DNA of 64,000 nt from JBFONV01 sp040779335 (lineage in GTDB: Bacteria > Pseudomonadota > Gammaproteobacteria > Enterobacterales > Alteromonadaceae). Numbering within the stretch: the first letter of the stretch is position 1; each line of letters begins with the position of its first letter. Both the position numbers and the translations under genes were made by a program. The notes below the pieces were generated by a model, which saw only the letters and a list, made by a program, of their open reading frames with translations, was not told the origin of the DNA and ran no database searches. This document shows positions 34,459-43,014 of this stretch, one piece after another. The stretch is taken from the NCBI GenBank assembly GCA_040779335.1, contig JBFONV010000002.1, positions 186,001 to 250,000 on the forward strand, read 5' to 3'.

Positions 34459-35592
34459 TTATCCCCCCACCAACGCCAGCAATATCCCGGCAGCCACTGC
34501 GGAGCCAAGCACGCCTGCTACGTTAGGTCCCATTGCATGCATCAGTAAAAAGTTATGTGGATTGGCCTCTAAGCCCACTTTATTAGCCACCCTAGCCGCC
34601 ATAGGCACCGCTGAAACCCCAGCTGCGCCAATCAGCGGATTAATGGGGGTAGAGGATAATTTATTCATTAATTTTGCCATCAATACACCGGAAGCTGTGC
34701 CAATAGAAAAAGCGACAGCCCCTAAACCTAAGATCCCTAAAGTTTCGATATTCAAAAATGCGTGGGCACTTAGTTTTGAACCAACACCTAAGCCTAGGAA
34801 TATGGTGGTGATGTTGATCAATTCATTTTGAGCAGTATGGCTTAACCTATCGACCACACCACATTCCCTCATCAAATTTCCCAAACAAAACATTCCAACT
34901 AACGGTGTCGCAGCAGGCAAAAAGAATATGGTCATTAACAACACACCAAGTGGGAAGATGATTTTTTCAACCTTAGTGACATGACGCAGCTGTGCCATTT
35001 CTATTTTACGCTCGTCTTCTGACGTTAACGCCCGCATGATAGGAGGCTGAATAATCGGTACAAGCGCCATATAAGAGTATGCGGCTACCGCAATTGCTCC
35101 AAGTAATTCAGGTGCTAGTCTCGAGGCTAAAAAGATTGCCGTTGGTCCATCAGCGCCACCAATAATAGCAATGGCCGATGCATCTTTTAAAGTGAACTCT
35201 ATTCCAGGCACTGCATTTAAAGCGATGGCACCAAACAATGTCGCAAAAATACCAAACTGTGCTGCTGCGCCTAACAACAAGGTTCTAGGGTTTGCTATCA
35301 AGGCGCCAAAATCTGTCATTGCGCCAACCCCCATAAAGATAATCAGCGGAAAAATCCCCGTATCAATACCTGCATAATAGATGTAATGCAGCAAGCCACC
35401 GACTTCGGAAAATCCAGCAACGGGAATATTAGTTAAGATAGCACCAAAGCCCATAGGCAACAGCAACAATGGCTCAAAGTTTCTCGCTATAGCGAGGTAT
35501 AACAAAGCACAGCCCACCAACATCATGACCACCTGACCCAGCTCAAAATTTGCCAAGCCGGTCGACAACCATAGGGTATTTAATGAATCCAT
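34459..35592 (-). CDS. oadB: sodium-pumping oxaloacetate decarboxylase, beta subunit
   Basis: A 377-residue polytopic membrane protein forming the Na+ channel that decarboxylates carboxybiotin and exports Na+. It begins MDSLNTLWLSTGLANFELGQVVMMLVGCALLYLAIARNFEPLLLLPMGFG. It carries the conserved GVGAMTDFGALIANPRTLLLGAAAQFGIF, the family IIGGADGPTAIFLASRLAPELLGAIAVAAYSYMAL, and the C-terminal INPLIGAAGVSAVPMAARVANKVGLEANPHNFLLMHAMGPNVAGVLGSAVAAG. These are the known Na+-binding helices (Asp203-type region in GGADGPT). It is last in the oadG-oadA-oadB order, nine bases after oadA. A Na+ gradient made here complements the NQR pump at the right of the window. Confidence 0.96.
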   Translation of the reverse strand: MDSLNTLWLSTGLANFELGQVVMMLVGCALLYLAIARNFEPLLLLPMGFGAILTNIPVAGFSEVGGLLHYIYYAGIDTGIFPLIIFMGVGAMTDFGALIANPRTLLLGAAAQFGIFATLFGAIALNAVPGIEFTLKDASAIAIIGGADGPTAIFLASRLAPELLGAIAVAAYSYMALVPIIQPPIMRALTSEDERKIEMAQLRHVTKVEKIIFPLGVLLMTIFFLPAATPLVGMFCLGNLMRECGVVDRLSHTAQNELINITTIFLGLGVGSKLSAHAFLNIETLGILGLGAVAFSIGTASGVLMAKLMNKLSSTPINPLIGAAGVSAVPMAARVANKVGLEANPHNFLLMHAMGPNVAGVLGSAVAAGILLALVGG

Positions 35593-35601
35593 AATTCTGC
35601 C

Positions 35602-37380
35602 CTAGCCTAAATTCAACAATGCTTGACCTACAGTCACAGAATCGCCTACTTTGACATGAATAGCGCTAATGGTGCCAGTATTGACGGCGCGAATTTCGGT
35701 TTCCATTTTCATCGCTTCCATAATAATGACTACATCACCGGCTTCAACGCGATCACCCTCATTAATCAGTACTTTAAAAATATTGCCGGCAAGTGGCGCA
35801 TTCAGCGCTTCGTCTGCCGATACCGACGCAGATTGTTTAATCGCGTCGTCGCCAACAACATGAGATATTTTGCTTATATCTCCTCCTTGCGCCACGACAA
35901 CATCATATACTTTGCCATCAACGCTCACCGCGTAACTTTCAGCTGCACAAGCACTCTGTTTAACGGGGGCATCCTGAGATTTGGTAGATTCTTTGGTCGG
36001 CGCTGGCTCAAATGCATCAGGGTTATTGCGGTTTTCTAAAAACTTCAAACCAATTTGCGGAAACAATGCGTAAGTAAGCACATCATCAATAACATCATCG
36101 GCTAAGGTGATGGCTTTTTCTTTTGCTAGCGTGTTTAATTCTGCTGACAATTTCTCTATTTCAGGTTCAAGCAAATCTGCTGGTCGACAGGTAATAGCTT
36201 GGCCGCCATCCAGCACTTTCTCCTGCAAGCTTGCATCAACTTTATCAGCCGTCGCACCATATTCGCCTTTTAACACACCAGCGGTTTCTTTAGTGATTGA
36301 TTTATAACGCTCACCGGTTAACACATTCAAAACAGCTTGCGTACCGACGATCTGTGATGTTGGCGTAACCAAAGGAATATAACCAAGATCTTTACGCACT
36401 TTAGGTATTTCGATTAACACTTCATCAAGACGATCTGCTGCGCCTTGCTCTTTTAATTGCCCTTCCATGTTAGTTAACATGCCACCAGGCACTTGAGCTA
36501 ACAAAATGCGAGGATCTATCCCTTTCAGACTGCCTTCAAATTTTGCATATTTCTTTCTTACCTCTCTAAAATACGCAGCAACTTCGGCCAGTTTTACCAT
36601 ATCAAGACCCGTGTCTCGTTCAGTACCTTCAACAATAGAAACTATTGTCTCTGTCGGTGAATGGCCGTAAGTCATACTCATTGAAGAGATGGCAGTATCA
36701 ATGACATCAATATTTGCATCTATTGCTTTCATATGCGTGGCAACGCTTAAACCCGTGGTTGCATGACAATGTAGAGCAAGCGGTATCGATACGGTTTCCT
36801 TAAGTCTACCAATCAGCTCGGCGGCATCATAAGGTTTCAACAACCCTGACATATCTTTAATACACAGAGAATGAGCGCCCATGTCTTCAAGTTGTTTGGC
36901 CATGGTTAACCAGCCTTGCAAATTATGTACGGGGCTTTCAGTATAACTTAATGTACCTTGTGCATGGGCCCCGACTTTCACGGCTGATTTTATTGCCGTT
37001 TGCAGGTTTCGAACATCGTTCATCGCATCAAAAATACGAAAAACATCAACACCATTGATATGCGCTCGCTCAACAAACTTTTCGACAACATCATCCGCAT
37101 AATGGCGATAACCTAAAATATTTTGGCCACGAAAGAGCATTTGCTGTTTGGTATTAGGCATCGCTTTTTTTAGCGCTCGAATACGTTCCCAAGGGTCTTC
37201 ACCCAAATAACGAATACACGAATCAAACGTAGCACCTCCCCAAGATTCAATTGACCAAAAACCAATTTCATCGAGCTTAGGAGCAATAGGTAACATATCT
37301 TCTAAGCGCAGACGCGTCGCTAGCAGCGACTGATGACCATCTCTTAAGACGACTTCAGTAATACCGAGTGATTTTGCCAT
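35602..37380 (-). CDS. oadA: oxaloacetate decarboxylase, alpha subunit (biotin carboxyltransferase)
   Basis: A 592-residue cytosolic subunit. The N-terminal carboxyltransferase barrel has ITEVVLRDGHQSLLATRLRLEDMLPI, SWGGATFDSCIRYLGEDPWERIRALK, MLFRGQNILGYRHYADDVV, DVFRIFDAMND and CIKDMSGLLKPYDA. A PYC/OADA association domain follows. After an Ala/Pro-poor linker comes the C-terminal biotinyl domain with EAMKMETEI, whose Lys558 is the biotinylation site. It transfers CO2 from oxaloacetate to biotin before OadB uses it to drive Na+ export. It lies between oadG (10-base gap) and oadB. Confidence 0.97.
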   Translation of the reverse strand: MAKSLGITEVVLRDGHQSLLATRLRLEDMLPIAPKLDEIGFWSIESWGGATFDSCIRYLGEDPWERIRALKKAMPNTKQQMLFRGQNILGYRHYADDVVEKFVERAHINGVDVFRIFDAMNDVRNLQTAIKSAVKVGAHAQGTLSYTESPVHNLQGWLTMAKQLEDMGAHSLCIKDMSGLLKPYDAAELIGRLKETVSIPLALHCHATTGLSVATHMKAIDANIDVIDTAISSMSMTYGHSPTETIVSIVEGTERDTGLDMVKLAEVAAYFREVRKKYAKFEGSLKGIDPRILLAQVPGGMLTNMEGQLKEQGAADRLDEVLIEIPKVRKDLGYIPLVTPTSQIVGTQAVLNVLTGERYKSITKETAGVLKGEYGATADKVDASLQEKVLDGGQAITCRPADLLEPEIEKLSAELNTLAKEKAITLADDVIDDVLTYALFPQIGLKFLENRNNPDAFEPAPTKESTKSQDAPVKQSACAAESYAVSVDGKVYDVVVAQGGDISKISHVVGDDAIKQSASVSADEALNAPLAGNIFKVLINEGDRVEAGDVVIIMEAMKMETEIRAVNTGTISAIHVKVGDSVTVGQALLNLG

Positions 37381-37390
37381 GAAAATGTTC

Positions 37391-37663
37391 CTATTTAGTT
37401 AATTTGTGTTGTTGACGATAGCGAGTGATCCCAGCGCTGATTGCAGCGACAATACTAGGGGATATTTCGTCCGAAGCTGTCTGGGATTTTTTAGTTGATC
37501 TTTGTGGCGAGGGTTGCACAATTGCATCGGGATATTTATTGGCAAGCCGGATCAAAACGGTATTGATAAATAGGATCAGTAAACCTAAAAAAGTGAATAC
37601 AAAGACCATGCCAGCAAGCATCAGCGTTCCTGCTTCAATAAACTGTTGATTTAACTGTTCCAT
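37391..37663 (-). CDS. oadG: oxaloacetate decarboxylase, gamma subunit
   Basis: A 90-residue bitopic membrane protein. One N-terminal transmembrane helix (about residues 14-38, TLMLAGMVFVFTFLGLLILFINTVLI) is followed by a polar linker and a C-terminal SIVAAISAGITRYRQQHK, matching the OadG family (helix, hydrophilic tail that docks OadA). It is first in the oadGAB operon. Its upstream region is unusually long and rich in palindromes. Confidence 0.92.
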   Translation of the reverse strand: MEQLNQQFIEAGTLMLAGMVFVFTFLGLLILFINTVLIRLANKYPDAIVQPSPQRSTKKSQTASDEISPSIVAAISAGITRYRQQHKLTK

Positions 37664-37837
37664 AACACCCTCAATCTAAATAATTTAAAAATAGAATAAT
37701 CACTCCAATAACTAAAAAGCAAATATATTTTAGCCGTTTCATAAAAATATTTTTCAGTCAAGTATTCAAAAATACTTTTATGGATTTTTAATCACTTTTT
37801 TTGAATAAAAACTCACTAAAGCGCCAATCTTTAGATA

Positions 37838-37847
37838 TTGTATACAG
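37838..37847 (-). promoter_or_regulatory. operator-like palindrome 1 upstream of oadG
   Basis: TTGTATACAG, containing the perfect palindrome TGTATACA. Its centre lies 55 bases from that of the second copy, 37893-37902. The shape resembles sites of GntR-family regulators, but the cognate protein is unknown. Confidence 0.45.
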
Positions 37848-37892
37848 TATTTAAAGTAATATTCACGTTATCTATATTGAAAATGGAGTTTT

Positions 37893-37902
37893 TTGTATAC
37901 AA
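37893..37902 (-). promoter_or_regulatory. operator-like palindrome 2 upstream of oadG
   Basis: TTGTATACAA, perfect 10-bp palindrome, directly followed on the plus strand by GATACAAAA, which supplies another half-like element. See the companion site at 37838-37847. Confidence 0.45.
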
Positions 37903-38306
37903 GATACAAAAATAAAGAACTTAAAAACCAAGTGAATATATCACTTAACATTGTTGTATAAAAAATATTTTTTATATTCCATATATATATAAATGTTCTA
38001 GTACCCGTTTATTGACTAACACTTGGACTGCCTCAATTATGCTAGTACAAAAATATCAATATATCCGCTCTGATATACGATTATGATCAATCTTTATGGA
38101 TTTATTAAACAAGTATTTAGCGACTTATAAGAGAATATACCCGCCGGGGCAATAAATCAGGTCAAGTGAATTAGCCGTCCCAGTTTAATATTAGTATGGG
38201 TACTCGAAGCAATGATCAAAACTAAACTCTTATCTGGGCTCGGAATAATACCAAGTAAGACTATCTCAATAGGAATGGGGAACAAGAGGAATTTCAGGAA
38301 AAAAAA

Positions 38307-38325
38307 AACCAGTCATAGACTGGTT
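38307..38325 (-). terminator. terminator of the tRNA cluster
   Basis: Stem AACCAGTC (38307-38314) / GACTGGTT (38318-38325) with an ATA loop. On the minus strand the stem is followed by eight T. It lies just downstream of the last tRNA-Arg gene. Confidence 0.85.
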
Positions 38326-38337
38326 ATTTTTTATATG

Positions 38338-38414
38338 TGGCGGACGCGGCAGGAGTCGAACCTGCGACCGCCTGGTTCGTAGCCAGGTACTCTATCCAGC
38401 TGAGCTACGCGTCC
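38338..38414 (-). tRNA. tRNA-Arg (anticodon ACG), copy 2
   Basis: A 77-base tRNA with encoded CCA. Acceptor arms are GGACGCG and CGCGTCC with discriminator G, a TAGCTCAGC-type D arm, anticodon stem CCTGG/CCAGG with loop CTACGAA (anticodon ACG) and T loop TTCGACT. It is identical to the copy at 38582-38658 in every base I compared. The ACG anticodon is normally edited to ICG by TadA. Confidence 0.95.
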
Positions 38415-38462
38415 GCGGTCAATCTATATTTTATATCTCAGATTCAGAGATAGCGAACTTAA

Positions 38463-38513
38463 TTCGTAGCCAACTTAGTCTAGACATTCTATCTAGTTGA
38501 GCTACGCACTCGC
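38463..38513 (-). pseudogene. decayed tRNA-Arg fragment between two intact copies
   Basis: On the minus strand, bases 38513-38463 match the 5' half of the flanking tRNA-Arg(ACG) genes. The 28-base segment GCGAGTGCGTAGCTCAACTA... matches at 22 of 28 positions. After a roughly 10-base insertion the anticodon loop TGGCTACGAA reappears. The T arm and 3' acceptor half are missing or unrecognisable. It cannot fold as a normal tRNA. It looks like the remnant of a third tandem copy. Confidence 0.75.
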
Positions 38514-38581
38514 AGTCTATTAACTTATTTATTCAGCCTTATTAGTGGCTGCTCTTTGTTATTTTACCACTTAAAGAAAAG

Positions 38582-38658
38582 TGGCGGACGCGGCAGGAGT
38601 CGAACCTGCGACCGCCTGGTTCGTAGCCAGGTACTCTATCCAGCTGAGCTACGCGTCC
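38582..38658 (-). tRNA. tRNA-Arg (anticodon ACG), copy 1
   Basis: A 77-base tRNA with encoded CCA, the same sequence as the copy at 38338-38414: acceptor GGACGCG/CGCGTCC, anticodon loop CTACGAA. It lies 79 bases downstream of tRNA-Ser in the same orientation. The spacer after it resembles the spacer after the other copy, suggesting tandem duplication. Confidence 0.95.
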
Positions 38659-38735
38659 GCAATAAACTTATTTTATATCTTAGTTAAACGATATGAACTA
38701 AACGCTCAGCCATTAAGTTTATTTATAACAAATTT

Positions 38736-38829
<94 letters not shown>

Positions 38830-38988
38830 AGTGGGTGCGAATATTAATGGATATAAAAAATAAGTCAAACGATTTTTTAACTTTTACATCTGTTTGCTGA
38901 GAATTCAGACAACAAGGCTAATTTTCAGACATAAAGAGCATCTTATTCTGTTATAGATACGAACTTAATTGTTTATTGCAGACAAAAA

Positions 38989-39010
38989 AAAACCGGCAAT
39001 TGCCGGTTTT
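38989..39010. terminator. terminator downstream of csrA
   Basis: A perfect palindrome with arms AAAACCGGCAA and TTGCCGGTTTT (38989-39010), followed on the minus strand by a nine-T run. It separates csrA from the tRNA genes. Confidence 0.88.
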
Positions 39011-39012
39011 TC

Positions 39013-39210
39013 TTAGAACTTATTCCCAGCCGTGTCGTCATCACCCTTCTCGGCTTGTATTCGCATATAAATCTCTTCACGGTGCACAGAAACTTCTTTG
39101 GGAGCATTAACCCCTATACGCACCTGATTCCCCTTAACACCTAAAACTGTCACAGTGACTTCATCACCTATCATTAAGGTTTCACCTACTCGACGTGTCA
39201 ATATTAACAT
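39013..39210 (-). CDS. csrA: carbon storage regulator CsrA
   Basis: A 65-residue RNA-binding protein that binds GGA motifs near ribosome sites and controls carbon metabolism, motility and biofilm genes. It begins MLILTRRVGETLMIGDEVTVTVLGVKGNQVRIGVNAPKEVSVHREEIYMRIQAEK, the complete family sequence, with the RNA-contacting Leu4, Arg6, Arg7 and VHREEIY region conserved. The start at ATG 39210 is set by family length and an AAGGAA ribosome site; a longer frame to 39246 is not needed. It lies between alaS and tRNA-Ser. Confidence 0.97.
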   Translation of the reverse strand: MLILTRRVGETLMIGDEVTVTVLGVKGNQVRIGVNAPKEVSVHREEIYMRIQAEKGDDDTAGNKF

Positions 39211-39727
39211 TCTTATCGTTCCTTTCTGTTTAAATACGAGGTCCACTAAATACTTGTAAGTTAGTAATAGTTTAAAGTTAGTCTAATTTTTCAAAAAGCG
39301 CACTATAAGTGACAATAAACTTCTAAAAAATAACCACTTAATTTGACAGGGTCAACTGATTTACACATTTGACTATATAAATACCTAGGTTTATCCACCA
39401 AATTTATAGAAATATAAATTTCCATATCGAGCAACTAACATATTACTAAATTAGCAAAAGCGTTTTTTGTTACCCTCTTGCATTAATTATATTGAATACA
39501 TTAACGTCAATTTCGTTATTTTAACAAGCTTAGCTTAACAATGAACAGTGTTGAATATAAAATTTATCAACAATATTTACTGTGCAACCTTTCGTTAACA
39601 TTTAAATAACAACTATTTGTTAACAACTGTATTTTACTGTGACCATCTAATAGTTAAGATAAATGGCCATACCAATAACGTTAACTATTGGCAGACCGTA
39701 TTAAACTTCCAACAAATTCAATATTTG
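39211..39727. other. csrA-alaS intergenic region, no gene seen
   Basis: 517 AT-rich bases holding the csrA promoter region. I see several GTTAAC/GTTAACA words (39590-39690) but no coding frame, clear terminator for alaS or recognisable RNA. In some relatives lysC sits between alaS and csrA; there is no trace of it here. Confidence 0.5.
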
Positions 39728-42349
39728 TTATAAAAGATTTTCCAACCAAGGCTTAACTGATGCCAAAGCATTGGTTATTTCTTCTGGTTGATTACCGCCA
39801 GCTTGGGCCATATCAGGACGGCCACCACCTTTACCTCCAACCTGCAAGGCAACCATGTTAACTAACTCACCCGCTTTAACTTTACCAACGAGATCTTTTG
39901 TCACACCAGCAATCAAACTCACTTTATCGCCATTTGCTGTCGCCAGCATGACAATACCTGAGTTCATTTTAACTTTTAACTCATCAACCATACCACGTAG
40001 TGATTTGGCTTCTACCCCATCTAAATTTGCAATCAATACGTTGGTCCCGTTGATTGCAATAGCTTGACTAATAAGATCAGAGCCAGCCTGAGCAGCTAAC
40101 TGTTGCTTAAGTTGAGTGATCTCTTTCTCCAGCTGTTTACTGCGAGTAAGCAATTGCTCAACTTTGCCAGTAACCCCAGCAACGTCTGCTTTAACCATAT
40201 GGGCAATTGATGATAATGAAGCCGCTTGCTGTTCGGTGTAATCTAATGCCGCTTGTCCTGTCACAGCTTCAATACGGCGAACACCAGCTGCGATCCCCGC
40301 TTCAGAGACTATTTTTAAGAAACCAATATCACCGGTGCGCTCAACGTGCACGCCGCCACACAACTCGGTAGAAAAATCACCGAGTGTCACCACTCGCACT
40401 TCCTCATCGTATTTCTCACCAAATAATGCCATTGCGCCTTTTGCTTTCGCTTCATCAATTTGCATTAACTCAGTAACGCGCTGCACATTACGACGGATTT
40501 CCTCATTAACAATACGTTCTACCGTCTGAATTTCGTCGTTAGTCATTGCTTCAAAATGAGAGAAATCAAAACGTAGTTTTTCATCATCAACCAAAGACCC
40601 TTTTTGGGTAACATGGTCGCCCAAGACTTTACGCAACGTTGCATGTAATAAATGGGTTGCTGAATGATTTTTGATAATAGCCTGACGACGCTCAACATTA
40701 ATTTCTGCTTTAACACGAGCATTTAATTGAATTTTTGTCTTTGCGATACCTTTATGAGCAAAGGCATTACCCAATTTAATAGTATCTTGTACTTCAAAAA
40801 CACCATCTGGAAGATGTAAATAACCACTGTCCCCCACTTGACCGCCAGATTCTGCATAAAAAGGCGTCGCATCTAATACCACAAGACCTTGCTCACCTGC
40901 ACTAAGCTCAGAGACTTTACTTTCGCTATTAAAGAGCTCAACAACTGTAGAAGAGTAACTGCTTTGGGTATAGCCTTTAAAACTAGTGGCATGATCTGAT
41001 TTCAATTGTTCATTATAGTCAGTACCAAATTGGCTGGCTTGTTGAGCACGTTCACGCTGCAAGCCCATGGCAACATCAAAACCATTATGATCGATGCGCA
41101 ACTGACGTTCACGGGCAATGTCAGCAGTTAAATCTGCTGGAAATCCATAAGTATCGTACAACTTAAAGACATCTTCACCCGAAATGGTGTCACCTTGAAG
41201 GTTATCAAGAATATCTTCAAGTAAGGCCATACCGCGATCTAATGTCCGTCCAAACTGTTCTTCTTCAATACGCAAAATCTTTTCAATGATCGCTTGTTGT
41301 TCACCCAATTGTGGATAAGCCTCGCCCATTTGCTCGACCAGTGAAGAAACAAGTTTATGGAAGAAATGTGAAGAGGCTTCCAATTTATGACCATGACGAA
41401 TAGCGCGGCGAATAATGCGGCGCAAGACATAGCCGCGTCCTTCATTAGACGGCATAACGCCATCGACGATAAGAAAACTACAAGAACGAATATGATCGGC
41501 AATAACACGAAGTGATTTATGTTCGAGATCATTACACGCTAATAACGCCGCAGTGTCTTTAATTAAGCCTTGGAAAATATCAATTTCATAATTACTGTGA
41601 ACATTTTGAAGAATGGCTGAGATGCGTTCTAGCCCCATGCCGGTATCAACAGAAGGTTTAGGTAAAGGTTCCATCGTGCCATCGGCATGACGGTTGTACT
41701 GCATGAATACTAAGTTCCAGATTTCAATGAATCTATCACCATCTTCATCAGGAGAACCTGGAGGCCCGCCAAAAATTTCTTCACCGTGGTCATAGAAAAT
41801 TTCAGAGCTCGGTCCACATGGACCAGTGTCACCCATCGACCAGAAGTTATCTGAGTCAAATTTTTTACTTCCTGGTTTATCGCCAATACGAATAATTTTT
41901 TCAACCGGAATGCCAATGTCGTCCGCCCAAAAAGCAAATGCTTCGTCATCGCTTTCATAAATGGTCACTAATAACTTTTCTTTTGGAAGTTGCAAAACTT
42001 CAGTCAAAAATTCCCAAGCAAACTTGATCGCATCTTCTTTAAAGTAATCACCAAAGCTGAAATTGCCCAACATTTCAAAAAAGGTATGGTGACGTGCAGT
42101 ATAGCCAACATTTTCTAAATCATTATGCTTTCCGCCAGCTCTAACACAACGTTGTGAAGAGGTTGCTCGAGTATAGCTACGTTTATCAGCCCCTAAAAAT
42201 ACATCCTTAAAGGGCACCATCCCCGCATTAGTGAACAACAATGTTGCGTCATTTCCGGGTACTAAAGAGCTACTCGCTACTATTTGATGTTGTTTGGAAG
42301 CAAAGAAATCTAAAAATGCCTGCCGTAATTCAGCACTGCTTTTAATCAT
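39728..42349 (-). CDS. alaS: alanyl-tRNA synthetase
   Basis: AlaS charges tRNA-Ala. From ATG 42349 it has 873 residues. The class II core has ELRQAFLDFFASKQHQIVASSSLVPGNDATLLFTNAGMVPFKDVFLG, TSSQRCVRAGGKHNDLENVGYTARHHTFFEMLGNFSFGDYFK and VDTGMGLERISAI. The editing domain has HSATHLLHATLRKVLGDHVTQKGS and the zinc Cys-His in ELCGGVHVERTGDIG. The C-Ala domain ends GGKGGGRPDMAQAGG. I chose ATG 42349, four residues into the longest frame, by comparison with the E. coli start. recX lies just upstream on the same strand. Confidence 0.98.
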   Translation of the reverse strand: MIKSSAELRQAFLDFFASKQHQIVASSSLVPGNDATLLFTNAGMVPFKDVFLGADKRSYTRATSSQRCVRAGGKHNDLENVGYTARHHTFFEMLGNFSFGDYFKEDAIKFAWEFLTEVLQLPKEKLLVTIYESDDEAFAFWADDIGIPVEKIIRIGDKPGSKKFDSDNFWSMGDTGPCGPSSEIFYDHGEEIFGGPPGSPDEDGDRFIEIWNLVFMQYNRHADGTMEPLPKPSVDTGMGLERISAILQNVHSNYEIDIFQGLIKDTAALLACNDLEHKSLRVIADHIRSCSFLIVDGVMPSNEGRGYVLRRIIRRAIRHGHKLEASSHFFHKLVSSLVEQMGEAYPQLGEQQAIIEKILRIEEEQFGRTLDRGMALLEDILDNLQGDTISGEDVFKLYDTYGFPADLTADIARERQLRIDHNGFDVAMGLQRERAQQASQFGTDYNEQLKSDHATSFKGYTQSSYSSTVVELFNSESKVSELSAGEQGLVVLDATPFYAESGGQVGDSGYLHLPDGVFEVQDTIKLGNAFAHKGIAKTKIQLNARVKAEINVERRQAIIKNHSATHLLHATLRKVLGDHVTQKGSLVDDEKLRFDFSHFEAMTNDEIQTVERIVNEEIRRNVQRVTELMQIDEAKAKGAMALFGEKYDEEVRVVTLGDFSTELCGGVHVERTGDIGFLKIVSEAGIAAGVRRIEAVTGQAALDYTEQQAASLSSIAHMVKADVAGVTGKVEQLLTRSKQLEKEITQLKQQLAAQAGSDLISQAIAINGTNVLIANLDGVEAKSLRGMVDELKVKMNSGIVMLATANGDKVSLIAGVTKDLVGKVKAGELVNMVALQVGGKGGGRPDMAQAGGNQPEEITNALASVKPWLENLL

Positions 42350-42372
42350 GGGAGTATCCAACTATTGAAAAT

Positions 42373-42810
42373 TTATTCTGTTTGCAGCGTCGTCATAATT
42401 TCTTCCGTTGAGAAACCGCGATACTGTAAAAACCTTATGCGTTTTGCTTTTTCTTTTTGATCTTCTATAGCTGACGCACCAAAACGTTTATTATACGCAA
42501 GCTCAGCTTGAAGATACCAATCAATTTGATGATTTTTAATCACATTATTAATAATTGAGCTATTGACGCCTTTTTGATTCAACTCATTTTGAATATAGCG
42601 CCAACCATAACCGCGACTAACGCGATGCCTGATAACACAATCTGCAAATTTTTCATCACTTAAATAGTCTTCACTGATCAGAAAGTCGATCACTGGCATA
42701 ATATCATCGATGACAAAATCTCGTTGTTTAAGCTTATTAATCAGCTCTTTGCCCGAATGCTCGCGACGAGACAACAAGTTGATCGCACAGTGTAATATTT
42801 CCTTTTTCAA
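42373..42810 (-). CDS. recX: regulatory protein RecX
   Basis: RecX modulates RecA filaments. It has 145 residues with three-helix repeats: ALNLLSRREHSGKELINKLKQR, LISEDYLSDEKFADCVIRHRVSRGYGWRYIQNELNQKGVNSSIINNVI and KRIRFLQYRGFSTEEIMTTL. The SRREHS...LxxKL and SDxxFAxxxxxxRxxxGxGxxxIxxELxxKGV motifs define the family. It is 23 bases upstream of alaS and far from recA (about 35 kb), so it is probably not part of the recA SOS transcript. Confidence 0.93.
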   Translation of the reverse strand: MKKEILHCAINLLSRREHSGKELINKLKQRDFVIDDIMPVIDFLISEDYLSDEKFADCVIRHRVSRGYGWRYIQNELNQKGVNSSIINNVIKNHQIDWYLQAELAYNKRFGASAIEDQKEKAKRIRFLQYRGFSTEEIMTTLQTE

Positions 42811-43014
42811 AGACTATTCACGTTTTTGGTTAAAGTGACGATTATTTTACCTTAAATAGGCGACAAAATAACAGTCTATACAAACACATTCTGTATACTT
42901 AACAATATAATGTGATAAATTTTTACATTAGGGTAATTATCACGCAAAATAAGAACAATATGCAGTGGGCAACACTAACAACCCGATAAGCCGTCAATAA
43001 CAACAGGGATCTGT

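Larger units (their letters stand above)
37664..38306. other. oadG upstream region: long, AT-rich, no gene seen
   Basis: About 640 bases between oadG and the tRNA cluster. I find no convincing coding frame. It contains several perfect or near-perfect palindromes: TGTATACA at 37839-37846, TTGTATACAA at 37893-37902, AAGTGAATATATCACTT at 37930-37946 and an 18-base A/T palindrome around 37957-37974. The right part (38140-38300) is less AT-rich and could hold an unrecognised RNA or leader. These palindromes probably control oadGAB. Confidence 0.5.

Noticed and set aside
34448..34831. A 127-residue plus-strand frame opposite oadB.
   Set aside because: It is antisense to conserved transmembrane coding sequence of oadB; its Ala/Pro-rich content is a composition shadow.
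35623..36039. A 138-residue plus-strand frame inside oadA.
   Set aside because: It is antisense to the biotinyl-domain region of oadA, with no ribosome site or recognisable protein content.
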